Below, one piece after another: positions 24,581-36,250 of a DNA stretch of 64,000 bases. The notes under the pieces were generated by a model that saw only the letters and a program-made list of their open reading frames with translations, was not told the origin of the DNA and made no database searches. Each line of letters opens with the position of its first letter. Within the stretch, counting starts at the first letter, position 1. Source of the stretch: Bidens hawaiensis (lineage: Eukaryota; Streptophyta; Magnoliopsida; Asterales; Asteraceae); NCBI GenBank assembly GCA_021521415.1, contig JAIQDT010000186.1:2084001-2148000 (forward strand), in the 5' to 3' direction. Position numbers and translations under genes: made by a program.

Positions 24581-24939
24581 TCATTCCTATGTTGAAAGAA
24601 TTTTCGTCCCGAAAATTTGTGTCATGTCGCGATGTCTGTCTGGAAAAGGCAAAATTTTTCAGTTTGTCACATCATCCCCCTGTTGAAAGAAATTTCGTCC
24701 CTAAATTTAATTTATATCTATGGTGTTTTCTGACGGTTTGTCGGCTTTCGCGGTTTTCGTTGCTTGGTCAACCCTTCGAAAAGGTGAGGTTACCTTTTCA
24801 TCATTTGATCCTCGTGTTCCCACGTGAAATCTGGCCCATGTCTTGAGTTCCGACGAACTTTAATGATGGGTATTTTGTTGTGTTTGAGTGTTTTGGTTTC
24901 CCAATCTAAAACTTTGACTGTTTCTTCGATGAAGCGTAA
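24581..24939 (-). pseudogene. Tekay chromodomain-like tail and polypurine region
   Basis: Beyond the stop at 24940 the integrase frame continues with a chromodomain-like segment: KVLDWETKTLKHNKIPIIKV, then RHGPDFTWEHEDQM. In chromoviruses this C-terminal domain guides integration to marked chromatin. It is cut off from integrase by that stop (normally a coding triplet). Nearer the LTR, the element-sense sequence GACGAAATTTCTTTCAACAG, then GGGGATGA (complement of 24673-24700) is the primer tract; a second, diverged copy of the tract plus LTR start lies at 24575-24612. Confidence 0.75.
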
Positions 24940-25941
24940 CTATTCGTCAACTTGCAATTCGCCCAAAGGAACTGCTTGGGTTTCATCGGAAAGGTATTTC
25001 TTCAAGTTGGATACATGGAATACATTATGTACGCCACTGAGTTCCGTTGGTAAATCTAATCGGTATTCTATCGGACTAACGCGTTCAGTTATCCGATATG
25101 GGCCAACGTATCGTGGGTTGAGTTTATTTCTCTTTCCAAAGCGAACTACACCTTTCCAAGGTGAGACTTTGAGTAAAACTTGGTCGCCCACTTGGAATTC
25201 TAGAGGTTTTCGGCGCTTGTTGGCGTAACTCTTTTGGCGATCTCGTGCTACTGCCATGCGGTTTCGGATTTGGACAATCTTTTCAGAGGTTTCAAGTACT
25301 AATTCTGGACCAATGATTTGGCTATCACCCACTTCTGCCCAGCAAAGAGGTGATCGACACTTCCGTCCGTACAATGCTTCAAATGGCGCTGCTTTAATGC
25401 TTGCGTGGTAGCTGTTATTATACGAAAACTCTACCAAGGGCAAGTGGGGTTCCCAACTTTTTCCGAAATCCAACACGCACGCACGCAACATGTCTTCCAA
25501 AGTCTGAATGGTGCGTTCACTTTGCCCATCCGTTTGAGGATGGTATGTTGTGCTCATATCGAGGCGGGTGCCTAATGCACTCTGTAGTGACTTCCAGAAG
25601 TGCGAAGTGAAACGGGAATCTCGATCAGATATGATGGAGACAGGCACTCTGTGTCTAGACACTACTTCTTTCATATAGATGCGAGTCAGTCTTTCCATTT
25701 TGTCTGATTCCTTGATCGCTAAGATATGCGCAGACTTAGTCAACCGGTCAACGATCACCCAGATGGTATCGCATCCTGTTGGTGTTTTGGGTAATCCCGT
25801 GATGAAATCCATGGAAATGTGTTCCCATTTCCACGTTGGGAGTTCCGGTTGTTGCAACATACCGGATGGTTTCTGATATTCCACCTTGACTCTTGCATAA
25901 GTCAAACATTTGATCACGTAGGTGGTAATGTCGGCTTTCAT
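24940..25941 (-). CDS. Tekay integrase core ORF (333 aa)
   Basis: The open frame shows the chromovirus integrase core: [10 protein letters not shown] (first D), [18 protein letters not shown] (second D) and [20 protein letters not shown] (E). It is followed by the usual [19 protein letters not shown] and [11 protein letters not shown] blocks. The start of the frame ([20 protein letters not shown]) lies within the N-terminal zinc domain, so the ATG at 25941 is not the natural start. The natural product is a Gag-Pol polyprotein. Upstream the zinc domain and spacer occupy 25942-26225 with stops; downstream a stop separates the chromodomain. The core itself is intact. Confidence 0.92.
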   Translation of the reverse strand: MKADITTYVIKCLTYARVKVEYQKPSGMLQQPELPTWKWEHISMDFITGLPKTPTGCDTIWVIVDRLTKSAHILAIKESDKMERLTRIYMKEVVSRHRVPVSIISDRDSRFTSHFWKSLQSALGTRLDMSTTYHPQTDGQSERTIQTLEDMLRACVLDFGKSWEPHLPLVEFSYNNSYHASIKAAPFEALYGRKCRSPLCWAEVGDSQIIGPELVLETSEKIVQIRNRMAVARDRQKSYANKRRKPLEFQVGDQVLLKVSPWKGVVRFGKRNKLNPRYVGPYRITERVSPIEYRLDLPTELSGVHNVFHVSNLKKYLSDETQAVPLGELQVDE

Positions 25942-26225
25942 GTTTGGCCACCAGTAAAGTTCCTTTAGGTCATGGTATGTTTTATCTTAGCCAGGGTGAA
26001 TGGAATATCGGGACTTGTGTGCTTCATCCATCACCAGATTTCTCAAGTCTTCATATCGAGTGACCCAAATCCGGTTTTCGAAATATCGGACCCCGTCCGA
26101 TTTGGTTTCAAGCTGCTTATCGATGCCCCGCATGGATTCGGATGGAAGGTTATCGTCTTTCAAAGCTTCGAGTTGAGTATCACGAATCTGATCAGGTATC
26201 TGGCGTGAATCGTGAGTTGTAATGC
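25942..26225 (-). pseudogene. Tekay RH-IN connector and integrase zinc domain
   Basis: The minus frame 25987-26229 (ITTHDSRQIPDQIRDTQLEA, and later VTRYEDLRNLVMDEAHKSRYSIHPG) is the usual linker and H-H part of the zinc-binding domain. The Cys part follows in the integrase ORF. A stop at about 25985-25990 breaks it shortly after SIHPG. Confidence 0.75.
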
Positions 26226-27440
26226 TCACACCTGTCTAGGCTTATCGGTTTCTTTTCTGCTGAGGGCATCAGCCACTACATTGGCCTTGCCCGGGTGGTA
26301 CTTGATGGCACAGTCATAATCCTTAAGTAGCTCGACCCAACGACGCTGTCGCATGTTCAACTCCTTTTGATTGTAGATATGTTGGAGGCTCTTGTGGTCG
26401 GTGTAAATGGTAATCTTGGTACCGTACAGGTAATGCCTCCATATCTTAAGAGCAAACACCACGGCTCCGAGTTCCAAGTCATGGGTTGTGTAGTTCTTCT
26501 CGTGGATCCGTAGCTGTCGAGAGGCATAGGCTATAACCTTCTCGAGTTGCATTAATACGCAACCGAGACCCTGTATCGATGCATCACAGTGCACTTCAAA
26601 ATTTCCCGTTCCCTCTGGGAGGGCTAGGATAGGCGTGCTACAGAGTTTTGTTTTCAAGAGTTGGAAAGCAGACTCCTGCGCGTCACCCCAATTGTACTTA
26701 GTACCCTTGTGTGTCAATGCGGTGAGGGGTTGAGCAATATTTGAAAATCCCTCGATGAAACGTCGGTAGTAGCCAGCCAGTCCTAGGAATTGTCGCACCT
26801 CAGTCGGAGTCTTAGGTGCTTCCCAGTTTTTGATGGCCTCTACCTTGCCTGGATCGACATGGATACCATTCTCATAGATCACATGCCCTAAGAAGTGAAC
26901 CTCGCGAAGCCCAAATTCGCTTTTCAAGAGTTTAGCGTACAGTTGTTCCTTCTTTAGCAATTCCAGGATTAACCTCAGGTGTTCTTCATGGTCGGTCTTG
27001 TTCTTGGAGTAAACGAGGATATCATCAACGAAAACAATCACAAACTTGTCGAGGTACGACTTGCATACTCTGTTCATGAGATCCATAAATACAGCTGGTG
27101 CGTTGGTTAAGCCAAAAGGCATAACCGAAAACTCGTAGTGACCGTACCGAGTTCTGAATGTCGTCTTTGAAATATCTTCTTTGCGCACTCTCAATTGATG
27201 GTAACCAGATCTCAGATCAATCTTCGAGTAGTAACTCGATCCTTGAAGCTGGTCGAACAGATCATCAATTCGGGGTAGGGGATAACGGTTCTTGATCGTC
27301 ACCTTGTTCAGTTCCCGGTAATCGATGCACATGCGGAACGTCCCGTCTTTCTTTCGAACAAATAAGACAGGGGCTCTCCATGGTGATGAGCTAGGTCGGA
27401 TGAAACCTTTATCCAACAAGTCTTGTAGTTGAGTGGACAA
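26226..27440 (-). CDS. Tekay reverse transcriptase-RNase H ORF (404 aa), intact
   Basis: All RT blocks are present and unbroken: [66 protein letters not shown] and the catalytic [10 protein letters not shown]. RNase H follows with [34 protein letters not shown] and YTDHKSL, ending in [16 protein letters not shown]. Polymerase and nuclease activities together make double-stranded cDNA from element RNA. The frame ends TDKPRQV-stop just before the integrase linker. At the start it overlaps the protease frame by about 30 bases in another phase, so a frameshift near 27410-27440 separates protease from RT. The listed start is the first in-frame ATG, not a biological one. Confidence 0.93.
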   Translation of the reverse strand: MSTQLQDLLDKGFIRPSSSPWRAPVLFVRKKDGTFRMCIDYRELNKVTIKNRYPLPRIDDLFDQLQGSSYYSKIDLRSGYHQLRVRKEDISKTTFRTRYGHYEFSVMPFGLTNAPAVFMDLMNRVCKSYLDKFVIVFVDDILVYSKNKTDHEEHLRLILELLKKEQLYAKLLKSEFGLREVHFLGHVIYENGIHVDPGKVEAIKNWEAPKTPTEVRQFLGLAGYYRRFIEGFSNIAQPLTALTHKGTKYNWGDAQESAFQLLKTKLCSTPILALPEGTGNFEVHCDASIQGLGCVLMQLEKVIAYASRQLRIHEKNYTTHDLELGAVVFALKIWRHYLYGTKITIYTDHKSLQHIYNQKELNMRQRRWVELLKDYDCAIKYHPGKANVVADALSRKETDKPRQV

Positions 27441-29554
27441 CTCCGGAAGCTCCGCCGGTGCGAGCCGATACGGGACTCGTGCTATGGATGCGGCACCGGG
27501 GGGCTAAATCGATTTGGAACTTGACTTGTCGAATAGGTGGGAGTCCAGGAAAATCCTCCGGGAAGACTTCCGAAAAATCTCGCACAATCGGTATGTCTTC
27601 GATCTGCTTCTCCTCCGCGGGTTTCTCGACAATGTGAGCTAAAATCACCGGATGACCCTTTCGTAAATATTTCTGTGCCTTCATGAGGGTGATGACGCTT
27701 GTGGTCATGCCGCTCTTCTCGCAATGTATCGAGATGATTTCGCCAGAAGGAGTAGTGATATGAACAATCTTGACATGACATATAATCTCAACTCTATTTT
27801 TAGATAGCCAGCCCATGCCGACATCAACATCAAAACTACTAAGCGTAAAGGGTATGAGGTCGATATCGAAGGTATGACCCGACAGTTTCAACTTACATCC
27901 CGCTAGTACATGAGTTGTTTCTATAGACTTACCGTCGGCTAATTCAACAGGAAACTTAGCATCTACGGGGTTGGAGTTAAGTCTAAGAGTTTACTAAAGG
28001 CTTTTGATACAAAACACCTATCAGCTCCAGTGTCAAACAAAATAGAAGCAAAACAGTCATTCACAGGGAACTTACCGGTAACCACATTCGGATTGCTGCG
28101 GGCCTCGCCCGATCCAATGATGAAAGCTCTACCTTTACTACCGCTTCCGTTACTGTTATTGCCTCCATTGCTCTCATTCTACTTCAGTTTTGGACAATCC
28201 TTCCTGAAGTGACCCTCCTGACCACACTCAAAGCACCATTTCGTTGTTAAAGGCTGTATAGGACCACCCTTACCTGCTAGGTCTCCCATACAGTCCTTGG
28301 CCTGATAACCCAATTTACCGCATCGCAAACACTTGATACGGTCGCAAAGGCCAGCATGGTGATAGTTTCACTTGTTGCACTTTGGGTACTTCCCAGCATA
28401 GCCACTCGAACCCTGTCCGCCACCATTGTTGTTGTTGGAACCCTGATTATTGAAGTTCCGAGTGAGTTCGGGTCTACGGTGGTGTTGTTGCTGTGGAGGG
28501 TTCGATGATGAGGACCTATCAAACTTTCTCTTTCCATTCCCAGAGTTGTTGTTGTTGTTGTCAGTGCTTGAGTTGCCACGGGTTTTAGAGGTGGAACCTC
28601 AAGGTGGTAACGCACCATGTGCCACTGCTTGATTCGTCAGCTTGTGGGCTATTCGGATCGCTTGCTGAATAGTGGTTGGTTTAGAAGACGTAACTATACC
28701 CTGAATCTGGGGTACCAAACCATCAATATACATCTCTATTTTCTTAATTGGCGGATCTACCATCCGCGGGCACATCACCGCCAGCTCTTGGGAACGGGTG
28801 GTGCAGGCTTCAATCTCAGAACCCACCATCTTTAACGCCCAAAATTCCGATTCCAACTTCGAGATTTCCTCTCTAGGACAATACTCTTCTCGCATCATGT
28901 TCTTGAATTCCTCCTAGTTCATAGCATTCGCCAACTCCAATCCGAGTATTAGCACATTGGAATTCCACCAGGTGAGGGCTGAATCTTGCAGTGTTCTAGC
29001 AGAAAACTTGACCCTGCTGGCTGGTGGACAGTTACATATCTCAAAAGTTGACTCCGTCTTCTCGGTCCAACGCATGAAACCTATGGCTCCCTCAGTGCCG
29101 TCAAACGAATTGGGTTTACAACCTTGGAAATTATTGAAAGTACAGACTCCGGCTTGACCTCCGGTCCTGCTGCGTTCGGATCAATTTGCGCCTCTAGTGT
29201 CTCGCAACGATCTAGAGATATTGCCGCATGGCCTCTTGCGTCTCTAACTTCATTATGTAAGTCTATCATCTCTGATTATATCTTGATCACCAGCTTCATT
29301 AGCTGAACATGAGCTTCCTGAAATTCCTTCATGGCTTTAGTCAGGTAGGAAATTCTCTTCCTAGCCTCAGCTCCGTCCCCTATCAATCCAGTAACATTCG
29401 CTCTCGTCGAGTGAATGATGTCAACTTCATGCTCTAAACAGAAGGCGAGAGCTGCGAAAGCGCGCTCCATTGGTAGGGTTATGGGTGGCAGCGTGTTGAA
29501 GGATATAGGACAGCCCGGGAGAGGTAGTGGTGGAACTTGCTCACGATAAACCAA
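27409..29554 (-). pseudogene. Tekay gag and protease, degenerate
   Basis: The minus-strand fragments give gag pieces (29276-29554; 29081-29269; 28599-28898 with REEYCPREEISKLESEFWAL and a PRMVDPPIKKIEMYIDGL segment), an Asn/Gly-rich area and a zinc knuckle read as CFECGQEGHFRKDC (about 28190-28235). The protease loop ILFDTGADRCFVS lies near 28000-28045, and the post-protease linker (DIPIVRDFSEVFPEDFPGLP) is at 27480-27891. Several stops and frame changes lie between the pieces, so Gag and protease cannot be made from this copy. Confidence 0.8.
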
Positions 29555-29926
29555 ACGCTCGATCGGACTCGGGTACTAACTCCAGTTACCGTTGTCTTCA
29601 TACATGTGTCCAAATGGGCGATGCCTCTTCGGTGCAGGGGCTGCTAGTGTCGGGACTACTCGGCGTGGTGATGAGTCGGGTAGCTGCGGTTCTTTTCAAG
29701 GGGCATGAGACACCCGGTCGATGATGATGATGATGATGGCGTCGACATCCCTACGGGATAAGTCGTCTATGGGTTTCGCGCATATGAGTGAATGAGGTAA
29801 AGAGATAAAGAAAACGAATAACTAAATATATAATACATATTTATATATGCAGTGCGTAAGATCATAACTAATAGGTCGTTTCGGTTATAGTATAGTATGA
29901 ATGCAATTCAAGTTTGCTATGACCAA

Positions 29927-29940
29927 TGGCTCTGATACCA
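29927..29940 (-). other. Tekay primer-binding site (tRNA-iMet type)
   Basis: The element-sense sequence TGGTATCAGAGCCA, three bases inside the 5' LTR, complements the 3' end of initiator tRNA-Met, the standard chromovirus primer. It confirms that 29944-32271 is the 5' LTR and that the element points left. Confidence 0.95.
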
Positions 29941-29943
29941 ATC

Positions 29944-32271
29944 TGTCACACCCACAAAATCCGCTAACGGAGTTTTACCGTCAGAGGATGTGAACTAACA
30001 GGATCAGAATCATTAGTTATAATCAAACACCATATTTAAAGTTTTCAAAACCAACAAGACATCAAGTCTTAAATGAAATGCGGAAGCGTAAATTGTAAAC
30101 CAAAATGTTGCGCCACATAGGACGACTTAAAACCCAAGTTATCAAGATAAAGATTAAATGAAGTTTTTAAAGCAATAGTGCTTAGAGAATGCATGTCCTA
30201 TACCGCTCGCCCGCCTCGGCTACCTGAGATAAACATACTAAAAGTGTCAACACAAAGGTTGGTGAGTTCACAGGTTTAAATAATTAAAGCGTTTGCATTT
30301 GCGTTTGCGTTTGCGTTTACGTTTGCGTTACCAGATAGCGTTAGGTCAATTATATATCAATAGGTAGCTAACCTATCAAGCATGTATTACTAAGTGTTCG
30401 ACACCGAAGCTGACTGTTTATCAATTACCTTGCCACCATGTCATCCACGACCATGGTAATGTGTTAGCCAAGATTACACCCACTCGACCTACAGTCGAGT
30501 TTAGAGTTGGGTGGGGTTTGTCAAAACCAGTAGTAATACAAGTGAAGGACTTTAGTTGGTTTGTTTGGCACTTAGTCTTACAAGTGATATATAAATAATA
30601 ACAAAATCTAAAACGTGGAGTATGTTATCTCCCCCTAATAAAAGCGTTTAAAAAGAGTAAAAGGGGCCGTGAAACTCACTCTTTGCGAAGATAACAAAAA
30701 GGATCCAAGAGAGGTGTGCGTCACAGAAAATCCTCACTAGTGCTCTAAAACAAAATAGATATTTTCTAAGTATTTATACTACGAGTGAGTCCCTAGACTC
30801 GACACATAAAACTTATGCATGAGATACGTCTCGTGTTTCGTTTGTGAAATAAGTGCGACTCGACAAACACGTTGGTGATAAGCTACATGCGTGAACAAAT
30901 ATAGTGTCAAGTGTTACAATTGTACATTACTAGTAAACTAACTCCCACAAGGGCAATTAAGTCATACACATAGCAAACATCGATCAACTATACGCTTTTC
31001 ATGTTAACTTAAGTTATTCAGCAGCTATTTTATGCAGACAGATTTTCACTCAACAAGATTACTCTATTTAATAAATCAATACACGTCAAATAAATCACCA
31101 AAAGTCATCACAGAAGCACACTTGAGTTAGGTTTCTAAAAATATTTTTATCGTATACGGTTTTCTCACAATGATCAAAACATCACAGTAAACACACAGCA
31201 GTCATTATCATGCGCAACAGAATTTTATTTGTTATTACCGTTACATGGCAAATCCAATTAATGCAAGACCAATTAGGTTAGATTCCTAACTCAAAATATT
31301 AAATCCCAGAAGTGGAATCAACCCCATTGGTCTTGTCGTTTATGAGATATCATAATCGCAAGACAGCCTACCAGCAGGCTTCCCAAATCAGACTTGCACA
31401 ACAGATTTGTAAAATAATAAAAACTAACTTTTACTTGTCAAAAAATTATAAAGTCAGACTCTTTAGAAACTAGACTCGACCTACTACATCATAGAATCAA
31501 CAATCACTTCCAAACACAATATCAACATCGAGTTACAGCCGTTTAAACACGAATTCAAGAATCTGTCCAGCATCAGTTTTCATCAAAACTCAACATACAA
31601 TTAATCTATGAACAATTAACCATGCAAGCAACCCTCTAGACTTATAATCTATCAACAATAAATAATTTTAACATCTAGGGTTTATGTTTATTATGCTTAA
31701 TCATGCAATTAAATCAATGAAAGAGGCTAGAGAGAGTGTTTAGTTACCTAGTTAACACCTTAAACCTTCAACAAGCTTGCAAAGATTATTGTATGTGTGT
31801 GTGTGTTGTGTTTCGGCCGATCAAGGAGGGGGAAGGGGCTGCCGTCGCAGGGGAGAGGGTGAGAGTGAAAGGGTTAGGGTTTGTGTTATTAATTTGTTTA
31901 TATAATAATTAATTATATCACATGTTACAACATGCACCCTCCACTTCTATTTAGTTTAATTCTCGCACAAACTAGTTTATTTTCTCCATCAAATAATGTT
32001 ACACAATGCAAGCACATAAATATAACACATATTTATACCAAGCACTTGTTTACATTATTTATTGTTTGTTTACCAACGATTTGAGTCGACTCGTGTGTGT
32101 TTCGGTGAAATTTCGAAAGACTACTTGTGTCATGATTGTCATGCGTCATTTAAACCCTAATTAAATGTAATGAGATATGCGTTAATTGGAATTACATAGT
32201 TCGTGTGACCTTATGTTTGAATTAACTGAGTTCGTATTAATGGAGTTAACCTGAAATTGACGAGTGTCACA
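29944..32271 (-). repeat. 5' LTR of the complete Tekay-type element
   Basis: The LTR is 2328 bases and nearly identical to 22250-24580, followed by the target duplication TTCAC (32272-32276). Differences include an expanded GCGTTT array (about 30290-30335) here and a short deletion near 30535 relative to the other LTR. High identity of the two LTRs indicates a fairly recent insertion, although gag already carries stops. Confidence 0.95.
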
Positions 32272-32276
32272 TTCAC

Positions 32277-32552
32277 GGTGGAACAGAGGCCACGGTACGG
32301 TGGCCTCTGTCCACTTTTGGCATATTGGACTGTGGCCCACGGTCTCAACCGTGGGTCACGGTGTACTTCAGCCTTGAATTCCCATTTTCACCTCTTTTGA
32401 CCTTTCTCTCTTTCCGGTTCCTTATGTTTCTTCGTTATACGCCATAATAGCCCTGAAACCTCCCTTGTACCTACAATTCACCGAACACACCGTAGTTATC
32501 TAATTCCACAAGATAAACCATTTAAATACATGATTATTACAGTCTTAAATCA
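32277..32552 (-). repeat. Athila 5' LTR, part 2 (promoter-proximal end)
   Basis: This continues the Athila LTR beyond the Tekay insertion; the CCGTGGnCCACGG-type motifs recur (near 32330-32365). The outer edge is placed at about 32552, where TG...CA polarity allows TGATTTAAG in element sense, just before hAT coding begins. The edge is approximate because the other Athila LTR is not in the window. Confidence 0.55.
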
Positions 32553-33718
32553 CTTAATGGTTGTCCCATGGACCACTCGTCACGCTTGCAGTAAAAAGTT
32601 TCATTATAAACCATAACATGAGACTCTCGATTCTCAACAAGTTTTCTCCTATTAGACAGCTTTCGGTTTCCGATACTCGCTTTGCCTCCATCATTGTGAT
32701 GTTAAAGAGATTGAAACTTATCAAAAGGGGTCTTCAAGTTACGGTTATAAGCGAAGAATGGTCTTCTTATAGAGAAGATGACAGTGTGAAAGAAAACTTC
32801 GTTAAAGAAAATATTATGGATGATGAATGGTGGGAAAAAGTATCATATATTCTTATTTTCACTAGACCTATATACGAGATGATTAGAGTTTGTGACATAG
32901 ACAAACCATGTTTACATTTGGTGTATGAGATGTGGTATTCGATGATTTAGAAAATAAAGATTGAAATCTACAAGAAAGAAAAATGTCGGATGTCTGAATT
33001 AAGTCCCTTTTTATGATGTTGTGCATGATATTTTACAGGCTTGATGGGCGAAGAATAGGACTCCCCTACATTTTTTAGCGCACTCTTTAAATCCAAGGTT
33101 TATGATTTTAAACTATATGATTGATTTCTATGTATGTTTTGACTTTTGAATGTTGTAGATATTATAGTGATACATGGCTAATTGAGGATTCTAATATAAT
33201 TGCTCCACATACGGACAGAGAAATTTCACAAGAAATGATGAAATGTTTTCGAAGGTTATTTTTTAATGATGATGAGTATAACAAAGTTTCTTGATGAGTA
33301 TGCAAAGTTTCAATGAAGAGTGGTCCTTTTGAGGATTTAACATGCATTACGCAGATGGGTATTATGGAACTCAAGAATTGGTGGATTAACTTTGGTGCTC
33401 AAACTCCTTTTCTACAGACTATGATTTTTAAATTATTTGGACAACCTAGTTCTTCTTCTTGTGCTGAGCGTAATTGGAGGACTTATGCATTCATTCACTC
33501 GCTTAGAAGGAATAAATTGACTACAAGTCGTGCTGAAGACTTGGTTTACTTCCACAATAATCTTCGTCTTTTGTCAAGGAACCCGAATGATGATGTAAAT
33601 ATGTGAGATGTGGATGAAGATGCTTTTGATTCAATGGAAGATGTTGGGTTTTTGGAGGTTGCCGATCTCTCGCTAGATAAACTGGAGGTTGAAAACGATT
33701 TGATTATTGATAAATGTT
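32553..33718 (+). pseudogene. hAT transposase remnant, C-terminal half
   Basis: Reading pieces match the plant hAT transposase order. First comes NHNMRLSILNKFS / DTRFASIIVMLKRLKLIKRG / DDEWWEKVSYIL / RVCDIDKPCLHLVYEMW (32561-32950, then a TAG). Next is DTWLIEDSNIIAPHTDREIS / EMMKCFRRLFF (about 33155-33290). Last is the hAT dimerisation domain GIMELKNWWINFG / LFGQPSSSSCAERNW / LRRNKLTTSRAEDLVYFHNN (33313-33606), with a stop and a further readable tail to TAA at 33716-33718. The N-terminal BED and first catalytic part are absent. At least two stops and two frame changes make it inactive. In intact relatives it cuts and pastes the element in the nucleus. Confidence 0.85.
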
Positions 33719-33918
33719 AATTAATATAAACCTATGGTTGATATAGTTTTTTTGGAGTTTGAACTTTATATCAATATAAATCTATTTTGGACTTTGTTTA
33801 ATGTATTTGTATTTTTTATATATATTTTTTTGTCGTACACTTCCCGTACCCGTTTCTTAGATTTTTGATTTTTGTCGTTTCCCGTACCTGTATCGTCCCC
33901 GTATCCTGGTCTCGTACC

Positions 33919-35335
33919 TATAACAAACCAAAAATTAAATAAAAGGAAGAAAGAAATGGAGAAGGAACCACCTTAGTATAAATAGGTTTGTAAACTCTTG
34001 TCCCACATCGCTAGATTAACAAACTCGTGAGCTCTTTATAAGAAAGGAAATTTCTATGATAATGTTCTTATAAGGCATATCACACCTAGTGGTCCTAGCG
34101 AAGAGTGCGAAGCACCCGCACGCGCACGGGCTCGGGCTCGGGCGAAGTGCGATGGGCGCAATGTGGCGCTTTGATGGCGCACTTTGGGCCGCCTTAGTAT
34201 TTTTGTTGAAAATTAAGAAAAATAAAATAAATAAATAAAGCGATGCGAGCCGCTTAAGGGCCGCCTTAGTATTTTTGTTGGCAATTAAGAAAAATAAAAT
34301 AAATAAATAAATCCTTCCAACGCGATACGCGACGGGTTCAGATTACCCATCGCATACCGCGACGTGGAGGTTACGCAGTGGACACGTAGCCTGCCACGTG
34401 GCGTGCCACGTAGCAGGCCTAGGGCTGACTCAGGGAAGCTACAAGATGCTTCGCGGTACTCGACGGCTTTCTATTTATGGCCATCGCGTACCGCGATGGG
34501 GTCCAAAACCTACTATAAATAGAAAGGCAATGAGACGTTCATTTCTTGCTCAAAAACTTCTGAATTCTCTCTATTTTCACACACATACATAATATTAAGT
34601 AATAGTATAATACCGAGACATAACGATACCCTATCCGATCGAAAGAAATATACACGAATCCGAAATTTCTGCCTGTTAAGGTATGACATTGTGCCATCGT
34701 GTAGAATTTCTACTCTCGTGATTATCGTTATGATTATTGGTTTTATACTAATCTAGTTATACTACATTGTATTTATCCTAGGTTCTTAATACCAGGAGGT
34801 GTTCTTTAATTGTAACTTGCAAGGTGAGACATTCGAGTTTTTTTGTATCACTCACATTTGCGTGAGACAACTATTTTTTCCGAGATTGTCATGATGATTT
34901 CAAAACCTATAAAACTCATGGCAAATGGCCTAAATATTTTTAAAGTATTTTAAATACATTACAGTGATTAAGTCTCTGTAGACTTATGGGATGGTTATTA
35001 GTGATATTGTGGGGTTTTGTATACAAGGCTTGCCTACTGGCTATTACACGTTACTTATTGGACAAGTGTTAGCCAATAAGTAATATGACCACAGTCATAG
35101 ATACGGTCGAGTGACAAGTACCTTTCGGTAATTTGTAAGCAGGCAGATGTAAAAATGTCTTAATGTTTTAACTGTAAAAATGTGTCATTTACAATTGAAT
35201 GTACTCACCAGTATTTCTTGCTGATCAAATATTTAAAACATGTTTCAGGTGACTTATTAAAGACAAAGGAATGATGCATGCGGGCTTCCAGCTTAAATAA
35301 GTGGCTTGTCTCCAGAATAAAGAAACGTGTTAACA
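33919..35335 (+). repeat. 5' LTR of chromovirus 2 (internally deleted)
   Basis: The LTR starts TATAACAAACC after the target duplication GTACC (33914-33918). It follows the 3' LTR (40776-42435) closely up to AGAAACGTGT (35330). The roughly 220 bases that end the 3' LTR are missing, leaving at most the last five (TAACA). It also lacks about 46 bases near 33945 that the 3' LTR has. A 64-aa frame at 34398-34592 recurs in the other LTR but shows no protein features. No primer-binding site is visible after it. Confidence 0.85.
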
Positions 35336-35337
35336 GC

Positions 35338-36003
35338 ATGAGTGAGCTAGTTGAAGCTTTGAACACATATCCGTTAACTCCACGGATATAGAAGAAGGAG
35401 AAGCTAGTCAACAACAACCTAAACCTATGATCTTTCAAACCCTACCTGTAGAAAAACCAAAGCCTAAAAGAATTAGAAGGCTCAGAGACTGGCAACAAAG
35501 ATTGAAAAGAAATAAGAAAAGAAAAACCACAGTAACCAACTCAACCACAACCCAAACAACCAATTCAACCACAACATGAACAACCAATAGAGCCACCACC
35601 AACTTTACCACCACCCATGTCAACAATACAAATGGAGGAGAGACTAGGCAGATGCCTAGATGAATGTGAAATCTTTCAACCCATAATCAATGATATAGGT
35701 TCAGGAAGTTCCAGCAACCCTAATATGCCATCCTAGGACCCAAATTATCCACTGCTCCCTGATGATATTATCAGCCAAGCTCAAATGGAAGAATGGTGGA
35801 CCAATGATTGGCAATACCAAACAATGATGAATAACCCATATGCACCGTTCCAGGCAGAAACCGCAAACTACCACACCATGACACCGGAGATGACGACAGA
35901 GCTCCGTCACTATGGGGAAGAATTGGTATATCATGCCAATAGACTGAGGGATGTTGGGGAGACCCTACTCTGGAAGTTCTACGACCGAGATCCTTATACA
36001 TAA
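35338..36003 (+). pseudogene. Pre-gag ORF of chromovirus 2, unknown function
   Basis: Between the 5' LTR and gag there is a coding-like region read in changing frames: MSELVEALNTYPLTPRI from 35338; then a Lys/Arg-rich part (PKPKRIRRLRDWQQRLKRNK) and Thr/Gln/Pro-rich repeats (35400-35570); then IQMEERLGRCLDECEIFQPI, a TAG near 35736, and MEEWWTNDWQYQTMMN to a TAA at 36001-36003. The C-terminal 70 codons are Trp/Tyr/Met-rich, predicted helical, and end WKFYDRDPYT. I do not recognise the family. Position and codon-like texture suggest an extra element gene rather than noise; two frame changes and one stop show decay. Confidence 0.45.
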
Positions 36004-36250
36004 AATTATATATATAATATTTATATGTTCATTATCGTATTTTTTTTTTAAAAAAAAAAGAGTGTATGTATGTAACAAAGGTGTGTAGATGTAAAATATA
36101 GTGATGCATATATATATATAAAAGAGTAAATGTCACAAAGATCGACGATTTTGACATATTTTGTGCCTATGTGTTTATGTATTATTGAAATCTTGTTTAC
36201 CTTATTATTTGATCACGATATTAATAATTCCTTTCTTATATGAAATTCAG

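Noticed and set aside
24589..25228. Plus-strand frames of 85 and 134 aa
   Set aside because: They are antisense to the Tekay integrase and chromodomain coding.
21320..29940. Possible tRNA genes at 21320-21337 and 29927-29940
   Set aside because: Only the 3' ends of tRNA-Asp and tRNA-iMet are matched, next to LTRs; they are primer-binding sites.
34398..34592. 64-aa frame repeated at 41198-41470
   Set aside because: The repetition is explained by the two LTRs; no protein motif, and the copies differ in length at the N-terminus.
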